Position numbers and translations under genes: made by a program. Of a DNA stretch of 64,000 nucleotides, positions 17,681 through 25,612 are shown one piece after another. This DNA is from Saccharothrix espanaensis DSM 44229. GTDB taxonomy: Bacteria > Actinomycetota > Actinomycetes > Mycobacteriales > Pseudonocardiaceae. Location of the stretch: assembly GCF_000328705.1 (NCBI RefSeq), contig NC_019673.1:8443501-8507500 (forward strand), given 5' to 3'. The notes beneath the pieces are model-generated. The model was given only the letters and a program-made list of their open reading frames with translations, was not told the DNA's origin and did not search any database. Position 1 is the stretch's first letter. Every line of letters starts with the position of its first letter.

Positions 17681-18955
17681 GTGCGCAGCCGGATCCTGCG
17701 GGCGATCCTGCTGGCCGTCGCGGTCACCGGGTTCGTCCTCGGCATCCCGCTCGGGTACGCCGCGCTGCGGCTGGTGGACGACGGGGCACGCACCGACCTC
17801 GCGGCCCGCGCGCAGCGCATCGCGGCGTCCATCGACGACCAGATCGCCTCCGGCCTGGCCATCGACCTGGAGCCGGTGGAGATCGTCGTGCCCGACGGCG
17901 GGCACCTGATCGTGACGACGACCGGCGGCCGGCAGGAGTTCGGGACGTCACCGGGCGAGGACGCGCTGGCCGTGGAGGTGCCGATCGCGCAGCAGGGCAC
18001 CGTGCGGCTGGAGACGTCGTCAGGGCCGATGCGGACGTCGCAGTACCAGGTGGCGGCGCTCGTCGTGCTGCTCGTGGTGCTGTCGGTGGGCACCGGGACC
18101 GTGGTGGCGACCGTGACGGCGCGCAAGCTGGCCAAGCCGCTGCGGCACGTGGCGGTGCGCGCGGCCCGGCTCGGCGCGGGCGACTTCCGGCGCGACGACC
18201 GGCGGCACGGCGTGCCCGAGCTGGACCTGGTGGCCGAGGCGCTGGACCGGTCGGCGGGCGCGCTGGCGTTGCTGGTGCAGCGCGAGCGCGAGCTGGTCGG
18301 CGACGTGTCGCACCAGCTGCGCAGCCGGCTGACCGCGCTGCAACTGCGGTTGGAGGCGTTGGCCGAGCACCCGGAGCCGGAGACGGCGGCCGAGGCGCGG
18401 GCCGCGCTGGAGCAGGCCGAACGGCTGGCCGGCGTGCTGAACGAGCTGCTGGCGGCGGCCCGCGCGGCGCGGGCCGTCGGCGCGGAGCCGTTGGACCTGG
18501 GGGTCGAGCTGTCCGCGATCGCCGAGGAGTGGCGGGAGCCGCTGCGCGGCGTCGGGCGGGCGCTGCGGGTCCGGGTGCCCGAGGGCCTGCTGGCCCGCGC
18601 CACGCCGGCGCGGCTGCGCGAGGCGATCGGGGTGCTGCTGGACAACGCCCTGCGGCACGGCGAGGGCCAGGTGGTGGTGTCCGCGCGCAGTGACGAGGGC
18701 ACGGTCGTGGTCGAGGTGGCGGACGGCGGCGCGGGCGTGCCCGACGAGCTGGCCGGGCACATCTTCGAGCGCGGCGTGTCCGGTGGCGGGTCGACCGGCG
18801 TAGGGCTCGCGCTGGCGCGGGCGCTGGTCGACGCGGACGGCGGGCGGCTGGAGCTGTCCACCGCCCGGCCCGCGACGTTCGCCGTCTACCTGCCGGTGCC
18901 CAAGGCGGACGACATGGTCGGCGTGACCTGGCGCTCCGACCTCACGCCTCGCTAG
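17681..18955 (+). CDS. Sensor histidine kinase
   Basis: 424 aa. Membrane helices at about 7-29 and 126-145 flank a short outer sensor region. A HAMP-like linker precedes the dimerisation box ERELVGDVSHQLRSRLTALQ (phosphoacceptor His near 211). The ATPase domain has N-box LDNALRHG near 321, DGGAGVP near 347 and GGGSTGVGLALARALV near 368. It pairs with the response regulator immediately upstream. Its stop lies in the same CTAG as the stop of the convergent gene. Confidence 0.95.
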   Translation: MRSRILRAILLAVAVTGFVLGIPLGYAALRLVDDGARTDLAARAQRIAASIDDQIASGLAIDLEPVEIVVPDGGHLIVTTTGGRQEFGTSPGEDALAVEVPIAQQGTVRLETSSGPMRTSQYQVAALVVLLVVLSVGTGTVVATVTARKLAKPLRHVAVRAARLGAGDFRRDDRRHGVPELDLVAEALDRSAGALALLVQRERELVGDVSHQLRSRLTALQLRLEALAEHPEPETAAEARAALEQAERLAGVLNELLAAARAARAVGAEPLDLGVELSAIAEEWREPLRGVGRALRVRVPEGLLARATPARLREAIGVLLDNALRHGEGQVVVSARSDEGTVVVEVADGGAGVPDELAGHIFERGVSGGGSTGVGLALARALVDADGGRLELSTARPATFAVYLPVPKADDMVGVTWRSDLTPR

Positions 18956-19437
18956 TCCCCGTCCCCCGCGGACCGCGCGGGCACGGCCGCCGGCGGTGCG
19001 GCCTGGACCGGCACGGGCCCGGTCGCCGGTTCGGCCACCTGGACCGGCACCGGTCCGGTCGGCGACTCGGCCGCTTGAACCGGCACAGGTCCGGTCCGCG
19101 CCTCGGCCGCCGCAGGTTGTGCGGTCGCGGGTTGCGCGGTCGCGGGCTGGTGGGGCTCGGCCCGGGTGGGCGGTTCGGGGGCGGGTTGGGGCAGCAGGCC
19201 CACCGCGCCACGCACGACCTGCGCCCACACCAGGCGGCCGAACAGGTAGTGGCAGGCCACGTCCTCGCTGGTGAAGCGGGCCCAGTCGTACCGGTTGCCC
19301 TGCTCGCGCCAGAAGACCTCGAAACCCTCGTGGTCGGCGACCAGGCACCAGGCGTTGTCCGCCTCCGCCCCGACCGACACGACCTCCGCGGGCACCCCGA
19401 CGGCCAGCAGCCAGCCCTGGATCGACTCGGCGTTCAT
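18952..19437 (-). CDS. Probable immunity protein for the TNT-domain toxin
   Basis: 161 aa, no signal peptide, so cytosolic. An N-terminal globular domain (about 1-85) contains DNAWCLVADHEGFEVFWREQ and EDVACHYLFGRLVWAQVV. A Pro/Ala-rich tail then holds three imperfect 12-residue repeats built on TGPVPVQ. Its start overlaps the stop of the TNT-domain gene by 4 bp (ATGA). A coupled cytosolic protein directly after a C-terminal toxin domain is the usual place of the cognate immunity protein. The role is inferred from position; I do not recognise the fold. Confidence 0.6.
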   Translation of the reverse strand: MNAESIQGWLLAVGVPAEVVSVGAEADNAWCLVADHEGFEVFWREQGNRYDWARFTSEDVACHYLFGRLVWAQVVRGAVGLLPQPAPEPPTRAEPHQPATAQPATAQPAAAEARTGPVPVQAAESPTGPVPVQVAEPATGPVPVQAAPPAAVPARSAGDGD

Positions 19438-22118
19438 CGGATCTCCTCCAGGTAGCCCAGCGCGGCCAGCTCGGCCACCGGGTACGTCGTCCGGTACCGG
19501 ACGCCGCCGCCGTCCTGCCCGAACCACTCGGCGGACAGGGTGAACCACACCGGCAGCTCGCGGGTGACGCGGTACCGGTGGTACCCGGCGTCCAGCGCGG
19601 CCGGCGGCAGCGAACGGCTGGTGAACGGCGTGCCGGGCTCGGACAGCACCCGCCCCTCGGGGGTGCCGAACCGGTCCAGCTCGACCCCGGCCGCGAGCAC
19701 GCCCGGCTGCCCGGCCTCGTACCCGCCCTCGGGGAACAGCTCCGCGGGCGGCCACGCGTACTCCGGCGGGTCGAGGCGGACCAGGAACCGCCGGTCCCAG
19801 TCGCGTTCGTGCAGCCCGGCCTGCGGGTCGTAGCCCTCGGTCAGCGCGGCGTCCGGCACACCGCCGGGACCGTGCGCGAGCCGGGGCCGGACCCGGGCGG
19901 ACGCGTCGACCAGGTGCCCGTCCGGGTGGCCTTGGGGCTCGAACCGGAGGCCGGGCGCGAAGTCCTGTTCCTCGGGCGGCGCGGGCAGCTGCCGGGCGGG
20001 CGCGGACTGGGCGGGTGGCAGCGTGCCGCCGGGGAACATGTGCAGGAAGAACAGCGCGACCGCCTCGTCGGACGGCTGCGCGCCCTGCCCCGCCCGCTGC
20101 GCCGCGACCACCTCGGTGGGCACGATCGCCGACCCCGGGCCAGCGCCCAGGACTCCGGACATCGGCCCGTAACCCGTGCCGGGCGCGAACCCGCGCCCGC
20201 CGGTGACCGCGCTGGGGTCGGGGAAGCCCTGGCCGGGCAGCTGACCGGGCGGGAAGCCCGGACCGCCTCGGACGAGGGTGTCGCGTCCGCCGGTCGTGAG
20301 CGGCAGCACCGCGAAGCCCAGTGCCGCGTCGTCGCGCGCCTTGGCCGCGACCTCCTTCGCGGCCTGCGCCGCGTCCTTCGCCTGTGCGGCGGCGTCCTTG
20401 GGCTGGACGGGCTGACCCGCGTCCTTCGCCTGTGCGGCCTGGTTTCCCTGACCCGACTGGCCCTGACCCGACTGGCCCGATCCGGACTGACCCGACTGGC
20501 TCGATCCGGACTGGCCGGGCAGTTGGCCGCCGTCCTTGGTCAACACCGGGCCGCGCTGGTCCGCGCGCTGGCCACCGGCCTGCTGCGCCTGGCCCTGCTG
20601 ACCGGCTTGCGCCTGGGCCGTCGGGGCCTGCGCGGCGGCACCCGCCGACGCGGCAGCCGCCGGAGCACCCGTGACAGCACCACCGACAGCGCCACCGACG
20701 GCACCACCGGCACCACCCACGGGACCGGACGACACACCGCCGGGCGTACCGAACCCGGGAGCCTGCGGGGTGTTCGCGGCGGGAGCGGCCGGCTGCGGCG
20801 CGGGAGCGTGGGTCTCGACCGGCAGCACCGGTCGGTCCAAAACCGCCGCCGACGACGAGGTCACCGTGTCCGCCGCCCGGACGACCGGGTCCGCGACCGG
20901 CCCGACGTGCACCGGCCCGTCGCCCGTCACGGCACCGGTCACGGCACCGGTCACCGCGCCCGTCACCCCGGTCACCGCGCCCGTCACCTGGTTCACCAGC
21001 CCGGGACCGCGATCCGGGCCAGGTCCGTTGCCCAGTCCGTTGCCCAGTCCATTGCCCGGCCCGTCGCCAGGTCCGTTACCGCCTTCGTGACCACGACCGG
21101 GCGGGGTGTCCGCACCGCCGTGGACCGCGCGGTCCACGGTGTCGGCCACGCCGTCGACGGTCCGGTCCACCGTTTCGACCGCGCCGTCCACGACATCGCC
21201 GACCGTGCCGAGCACCGGGTCCACGACCGCCGCGACGGGCTGCACGACCGCGTCCACCAGGCCACCGACCAGGCCACCGACCAGGCCGCCACCCTGCTGA
21301 CCGCCGCCGAGCAGGTTGCCCAGCAGACCGCCGCCGCCACCCGAACCGCCGTCGCCCGAACCGCCCTGGCCAGGACCGCCCTGGCCAGGAGTGCCCGGCC
21401 CGGGAGCGCCCGGCCCCTGGCCACCGGAACCGCCCTGACCCGAGCCGTCCGGAGAACCGCCGTCCTGGCCGCCACCGAGGAGGTCGCCGAGCAGTCCGCC
21501 CTGGCCACCGCCGCCGATCAGGGTGCCCAGCGGGCCCCGGTCCGGAGCGGGAGCGGGGGCGTCGGCCGGGGCGTGCACGCCGGGGTTGGCGTCCACCGGG
21601 GGCCGGCCGCCGATGTGCACGCCCGAGTCGAGGCGGATCGCGTCGGTCAGCGTGCTGGTCAGGTGGCCGACGTTGGCCGTCGCGCCCTTGAGCACCGCGT
21701 CCAGCCCCAGCAGGGCGGTCGGGTGGCCGGCGGTCGCGGCCTGGTTGGCGGCGTCGGTGTTCTTGGCCAGGTTCACCAGCTCGCGCACCAGCTCCACCTT
21801 CGCCGCACCCACCTGCTGGGCGGCGTGGTCGAGCCGGTCCGCGGCAGCGGTGCAGCCGCGCACGGCGTCGTCGAGCCGGCCGTCGGGCGCGGTGAACGCG
21901 TTCCAGTGCCGGCGGGCCGCCTCGCCGGTCGCGCCGGTCATCGCCGACAGCGCCCGGCCGGCCGCGCCGTCCGACTCGCCGGCCAGCGTGCCCAGCTTCG
22001 CGCCCGCCTCCCGCCACGCGGTGGCGGACGAGTGCAGCTTGTCCTCGTCGGCCTTCGGCCAGGTGACGCCGGCTCTGGCGGCGACCTCGGCGAGTTCCGC
22101 CGGCAGCTCGATCCCCAT
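19434..22118 (-). CDS. ESX-linked polymorphic toxin with C-terminal TNT domain
   Basis: 894 aa. The N-terminal about 190 residues are helical and match the WXG100-like domain of CpnT-type proteins (AGVTWPKADEDKLHSSATAW near 13-32). A Gly/Pro/Gln/Ser-rich disordered middle (about 190-700, with GQSG repeats) follows. The last about 110 residues are a TNT domain: ELDRFGTPEGRVLSEPGTPF, then YHRYRV and WFGQDGGGVRYRT. The family hydrolyses NAD+; the conserved His (YHRY) and Gln (FGQ) are present. No Sec signal, so export by type VII secretion is likely. Start ATG with AGGGGG upstream. Confidence 0.85.
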   Translation of the reverse strand: MGIELPAELAEVAARAGVTWPKADEDKLHSSATAWREAGAKLGTLAGESDGAAGRALSAMTGATGEAARRHWNAFTAPDGRLDDAVRGCTAAADRLDHAAQQVGAAKVELVRELVNLAKNTDAANQAATAGHPTALLGLDAVLKGATANVGHLTSTLTDAIRLDSGVHIGGRPPVDANPGVHAPADAPAPAPDRGPLGTLIGGGGQGGLLGDLLGGGQDGGSPDGSGQGGSGGQGPGAPGPGTPGQGGPGQGGSGDGGSGGGGGLLGNLLGGGQQGGGLVGGLVGGLVDAVVQPVAAVVDPVLGTVGDVVDGAVETVDRTVDGVADTVDRAVHGGADTPPGRGHEGGNGPGDGPGNGLGNGLGNGPGPDRGPGLVNQVTGAVTGVTGAVTGAVTGAVTGDGPVHVGPVADPVVRAADTVTSSSAAVLDRPVLPVETHAPAPQPAAPAANTPQAPGFGTPGGVSSGPVGGAGGAVGGAVGGAVTGAPAAAASAGAAAQAPTAQAQAGQQGQAQQAGGQRADQRGPVLTKDGGQLPGQSGSSQSGQSGSGQSGQGQSGQGNQAAQAKDAGQPVQPKDAAAQAKDAAQAAKEVAAKARDDAALGFAVLPLTTGGRDTLVRGGPGFPPGQLPGQGFPDPSAVTGGRGFAPGTGYGPMSGVLGAGPGSAIVPTEVVAAQRAGQGAQPSDEAVALFFLHMFPGGTLPPAQSAPARQLPAPPEEQDFAPGLRFEPQGHPDGHLVDASARVRPRLAHGPGGVPDAALTEGYDPQAGLHERDWDRRFLVRLDPPEYAWPPAELFPEGGYEAGQPGVLAAGVELDRFGTPEGRVLSEPGTPFTSRSLPPAALDAGYHRYRVTRELPVWFTLSAEWFGQDGGGVRYRTTYPVAELAALGYLEEIR

Positions 22119-22135
22119 GTCGGTGGCCCCCTGTG

Positions 22136-22444
22136 TCAGACCGCGCGGAACGCGGCGCTGTTGCCGTCTTCGGCGGCGCGGTAGGTGCGGGCGGTCTCGG
22201 TGAACCGGTCGCCGACGCCGCCGAAGCCCGCGCCGAGGTCGCCGACCCCGGTCAACGCGGCCGACGCCGGTCGGACGTGCGACGAGGCGAAGCTCTGGCC
22301 GATGGCGTCGTCGCCCCAGCACGCGCCCAGCGCGTCCAGCGCGCCGCCCAGGTCGCCGAAGATCGTCCCGGCCCGCTCGGCGAAGGTGCCGAAGTCGGCC
22401 GCGCCGGCGTCGATCTTGGCGAGGTCGGTCTCGAAGCCGGTCAT
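22136..22444 (-). CDS. WXG100-like ESX substrate or chaperone partner
   Basis: 102 aa, all helical. CWGDDAIGQSFASSH near 41-55 sits in the turn position of WXG100 proteins, with CWGDD in place of WxG. This variant is like the helical N-terminus of CpnT. Probable secreted partner or part of the secretion signal complex of the TNT toxin encoded 17 bp downstream. It overlaps the YbaB gene by 4 bp. Confidence 0.75.
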   Translation of the reverse strand: MTGFETDLAKIDAGAADFGTFAERAGTIFGDLGGALDALGACWGDDAIGQSFASSHVRPASAALTGVGDLGAGFGGVGDRFTETARTYRAAEDGNSAAFRAV

Positions 22445-22896
22445 CTCGGTCCCCCGGAGGTCTCGACGTTGAGCCAGTCGCGCTGTTCGAAGTCCTCGTC
22501 GTCCTCGACGACGCGGGGGCGCTTGGCCGGCGGCGGCGCGATCTCGTCCGGCCGCAGGTCTGCCGTGCCGCGCACGAGCGCCTCGGGGTCGGTGCCGGCG
22601 GGCAGCACCGGGCCCAACGTCCGGTAGGTGCGCTCGGCTGCCTTGGCCGCCGCCTCCTGCGTGGTCCGCAGGATCACCTGGGCCAGCTGCGCCGGGCGCA
22701 ACCGGTAGGCGGCGTCGGTCAGCTCCAGGTCGGTCAGGGTGCCCTGGGCGCCGACGGTCGCGGTGACCGTGCCGTCCGGGCTGGTCGCCGCCGCGGTGAT
22801 GCCGGCCAGGTCCCGGTGCACGGACGCGAGCTGGTCGCGGCTGCGGCGGTAGTCGGCCAGCAGTTCGTCAACCTGGGCGCGGTGATCGGTCGTCAC
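22441..22896 (-). CDS. YbaB/EbfC family nucleoid-associated protein
   Basis: 151 aa. The core (about 5-100) is YbaB-like: a coiled helix followed by ATSPDGTVTATVGAQGTLTDLELTD split over two beta strands, and a second helix. An acidic C-terminal tail is added. YbaB-like proteins often head ESX toxin loci in actinobacteria. GTG start; first gene of the four-gene toxin operon. Confidence 0.8.
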   Translation of the reverse strand: MTTDHRAQVDELLADYRRSRDQLASVHRDLAGITAAATSPDGTVTATVGAQGTLTDLELTDAAYRLRPAQLAQVILRTTQEAAAKAAERTYRTLGPVLPAGTDPEALVRGTADLRPDEIAPPPAKRPRVVEDDEDFEQRDWLNVETSGGPR

Positions 22897-23015
22897 ACGG
22901 CCACCTCCGGTCTGGGCCGTCGCCGGGCATGGTCGTCGGTCGCGCGTTGGACGTTACGACCGGGAAGCCGGTTCCCGCCCGGCCGCGGACAATTTCACCG
23001 CATGCACGCGAGCGG

Positions 23016-23186
23016 CTACACCGGGCGGCCTACCAGCGCGCGGTTCGCGCCCTCGCGCTCCACCACTTGGAAGACTGCGCCGGCGAACCGCAGGGCGGGG
23101 TCCAGCAACACCACGCCCACACCCGCCGCCGCGCGCACCTCGGCGTTGCACTGAAGGGATCGGGCGCACCAGCGCCCGGCCTTCAC
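23016..23186 (-). CDS. Small hypothetical protein coupled to HMG-CoA lyase
   Basis: 56 aa. The GTG start overlaps the lyase stop (GTGA). Third codon positions are strongly G/C, as in real genes here. The middle reads GVGVVLLDPALRFAGAVFQV, a plausible beta/alpha segment. It could be a small gene or the start of a truncated one. No family recognised. Confidence 0.35.
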   Translation of the reverse strand: MKAGRWCARSLQCNAEVRAAAGVGVVLLDPALRFAGAVFQVVEREGANRALVGRPV

Positions 23187-24112
23187 CCCCGCAGGGCCCG
23201 CACGACCCTCGACGGGCTCGGGCGGCCCAGCCGCTCGGCCATCCACGCGCTGGTGTCGCACAGCTTGTCGAGGTCGACGCCGTGCGCGATGCCCAGGCCG
23301 TCGAGCATCCACACCAGGTCCTCGGTGGCGAGGTTGCCGGTGGCGGACTCGGCGTACGGGCAGCCGCCCAGGCCGCCGGCCGACGAGTCGACCGTCCGCA
23401 CGCCGGCCAGCAGCGCGGCGTAGGTGTTGGACAGCGCCTGCCCGTAGGTGTCGTGGAAGTGCACGGCCAACTGGTCGACCCGGTCGAACCCGCTGATCAA
23501 CCCGGTCACCTGGCCGGGCGTGGCGACGCCGATCGTGTCGCCCAGCGAGAGCTGGTCACAGCCCAGGTCGAGCAGCTTCTTGCCGACGCCGACGACCTGG
23601 TCGCGCGGCACCGGGCCCTCCCACGGGTCGCCGAAGCACATCGACACGTACCCGCGCACCTTGAGCCCCTCGGCCTTGGCGCGGGCCACGACCGGGTCGA
23701 ACATGCCGAACTGGTCGTCCAGCGTCGAGTTCAGGTTCTTGTTGGCGAACGTCTCGGTGGCGCTGGCGAAGATGGCGATGTGCGAGACGCCGGCCTTCAA
23801 CGCGCGGTCCAGGCCGCGCTCGTTGGGCACCAGCACCGGGTACTCGACGCCGGGCCGCCGGTCGAGGCCGGCCAGCAGCTCCTCCGCGTCGGCGAGCTGC
23901 GGCACCCACTTGGGGTGCACGAAGCTGGTCGCCTCCAGGATCGTGCCGCCGGCGTCGGCGAGCCGGTCCAGGAACTCCAGCTTCACCGCGACCGGGACGA
24001 CCGAGTCCTCGTTCTGCAGGCCGTCGCGCGGACCGACCTCCCAGATCGTCACCCGGTCCGGCAGGTCCTCGCCGACGACCCGGTCCGGCAGTCCGACTTC
24101 ACGCGCGCCCAT
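23183..24112 (-). CDS. mvaB: Hydroxymethylglutaryl-CoA lyase
   Basis: 309 aa TIM-barrel lyase splitting HMG-CoA into acetoacetate and acetyl-CoA, the last step of leucine breakdown. Motifs are IWEVGPRDGLQNE near 22-34, LGDTIGVATPGQV near 195, FHDTYGQALSN near 222 (metal His-x-His region) and GGLGGCPYAESATGN near 255, with the catalytic loop Cys. It overlaps the PH-domain gene by 14 bp. It fits a neighbourhood of acyl-CoA carboxylase genes. Confidence 0.93.
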   Translation of the reverse strand: MGAREVGLPDRVVGEDLPDRVTIWEVGPRDGLQNEDSVVPVAVKLEFLDRLADAGGTILEATSFVHPKWVPQLADAEELLAGLDRRPGVEYPVLVPNERGLDRALKAGVSHIAIFASATETFANKNLNSTLDDQFGMFDPVVARAKAEGLKVRGYVSMCFGDPWEGPVPRDQVVGVGKKLLDLGCDQLSLGDTIGVATPGQVTGLISGFDRVDQLAVHFHDTYGQALSNTYAALLAGVRTVDSSAGGLGGCPYAESATGNLATEDLVWMLDGLGIAHGVDLDKLCDTSAWMAERLGRPSPSRVVRALRG

Positions 24113-24629
24113 CGGTGACCCTGTTCTCCGGCTGGAAATCGTCGTCCGGGTTGTCGTTGATCTCCCGGTAGAGCAGGGAGTGCACCTGCTCCACGCCCGG
24201 GATGTCGTCGAACTCCAGCGGCTCGTCCGACGCCGACTCGATGATCAGCGTGCCGCAGCCCAGGACCCGGTCGAGCAGGCTGTGCTCGAAGCGCACGCTG
24301 TTGATCCGGGTCAGCGGGATGTCCAGGCCGGTGCGCTTGAGCACGCCCTCCCGGTACATCACGCGGTCGCTGGTGATGATGAAGTGCGTGGTTCGCCAGC
24401 GGACCACGGGTGCCAGCGTCAGCCACGCGACCAGGGCCAGCGCCACCACGGCGATGATCACCCAGGCGATCGACGCCCAGGACAGGTCGGAGGCGAGCGC
24501 CGCCAGCGCGGACGCCGCACCGACCACGACGAGGAACACCACGACCGGCAGGAGCAGCATCTTCCAGTGCGGGTGCTTGTGGATCACGACGTGCTCGCTC
24601 GGGCTGAGCAGGTCGTCCGGGTAGGCCAC
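24099..24629 (-). CDS. Bacterial PH-domain membrane protein (Rv3278c-like)
   Basis: 176 aa. Two membrane helices (about 23-45 and 52-75) precede a bPH2-type domain with TTHFIITSDRVMYREGVLKR near 84 and DIPLTRINSVRFEHSLLDR near 105. Function unknown. The position next to birA and the acyl-CoA carboxylase gene matches Rv3278c. GTG start with AAAGGA upstream. Confidence 0.88.
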   Translation of the reverse strand: MAYPDDLLSPSEHVVIHKHPHWKMLLLPVVVFLVVVGAASALAALASDLSWASIAWVIIAVVALALVAWLTLAPVVRWRTTHFIITSDRVMYREGVLKRTGLDIPLTRINSVRFEHSLLDRVLGCGTLIIESASDEPLEFDDIPGVEQVHSLLYREINDNPDDDFQPENRVTDGRA

Positions 24630-24662
24630 GACGGTCCTTTCGCCAGGCGCGGGTGCCGGGCC

Positions 24663-25439
24663 TCACCGTACCCGGAGGTGCACCACGTCCCCGGCGGAAA
24701 CCACGTGGTCCTTGCCGGCGTCGTCGCGCAGCACCAGCGTGCCGTCCGCCTCGACGGACCGGGCGGTGCCGGCCAGGTGGCCGCCGGGCAGCTCGACCCG
24801 CACGGACCGGCCGACGGTGCCGCAGTGCGCGCGGTACTCGTCGAGCAGCCCGGTGGCGACCGGGTCGCCGCCGGCGTCCCGCCAGAGGCGCTCCAGCCGG
24901 TCCAGCTCGGTGAGCAGGGTGACCGCGACGCCGGCGCGGTCGACCGGGCCGCCGGCGTGCTCTTCCAGGCTGGTCGGGGCGAGCCCGCCGACGCCCGGTT
25001 CGACGTCGGGCGGCAGCGCGGCGACGTTCAGCCCGATGCCGACCACGACGGCGTGGTCCTGGGTGATCTCGGCCAGCACGCCGGCCGCCTTGCGGTCGCC
25101 GACCAGCAGGTCGTTGGGCCACTTCAGGTCGGCTTCGACGCCCACCGAGGCGGCCGTGCGGATCAGGGCGACCCCGGCCAGCAGGGTCAGCCACGGCAGC
25201 CGGGCGGCCGGCACGGCCGCGGGCCTGAACAGCACGCTGAGGTAGAGGCCGCCGCCCGGCGACACCCAGCCCCGACCGCGCCGGCCCTGGCCCGCGGTCT
25301 GCTCCTCGGCGATCAGGACGGTCCGGTCGCGGGTCGCGTCGCGGAGGTCGGCGTTGGTCGAGCCGGTCGAGGCGACCACGTCGAGCTGCCCGTACGGGCC
25401 GACGAGCCGGCTGCGGAGGTCTGCGGCGTCCAGTGGCAT
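24663..25439 (-). CDS. birA: Biotin-[acetyl-CoA-carboxylase] ligase BirA
   Basis: 258 aa, class I: catalytic domain only, with no N-terminal DNA-binding helix-turn-helix. It attaches biotin to the carrier domain of AccA3, encoded 6 kb away. Motifs are STGSTNADLRD near 25 (biotin pocket), AGQGRRGRGWVSP near 53 and LKWPNDLLVGDRKAAG near 105. Start ATG at 25439; the longer frame upstream is not conserved-looking. Divergent from accD5. Confidence 0.94.
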   Translation of the reverse strand: MPLDAADLRSRLVGPYGQLDVVASTGSTNADLRDATRDRTVLIAEEQTAGQGRRGRGWVSPGGGLYLSVLFRPAAVPAARLPWLTLLAGVALIRTAASVGVEADLKWPNDLLVGDRKAAGVLAEITQDHAVVVGIGLNVAALPPDVEPGVGGLAPTSLEEHAGGPVDRAGVAVTLLTELDRLERLWRDAGGDPVATGLLDEYRAHCGTVGRSVRVELPGGHLAGTARSVEADGTLVLRDDAGKDHVVSAGDVVHLRVR

Positions 25440-25612
25440 GACCGGAGCGTAGGAGCGACCCGCCCCACGCGCTTCGTCGGAGCGGTGTGGAGGTGGGGCG
25501 GGCCGCGTGATCAAGCCTGCAACCTCCAGTGCGGTAGAGGTCAACACCCCCGGCGTGAGGTGGGCTACTCGCGGGTCACTTGGCGTTGTGGTCCTGGTTA
25601 AGCTGCCCGGTC

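Noticed and set aside
22816..23154. Plus-strand ORF over the YbaB start region
   Set aside because: Opposes the YbaB gene, no ribosome site, low-complexity product.
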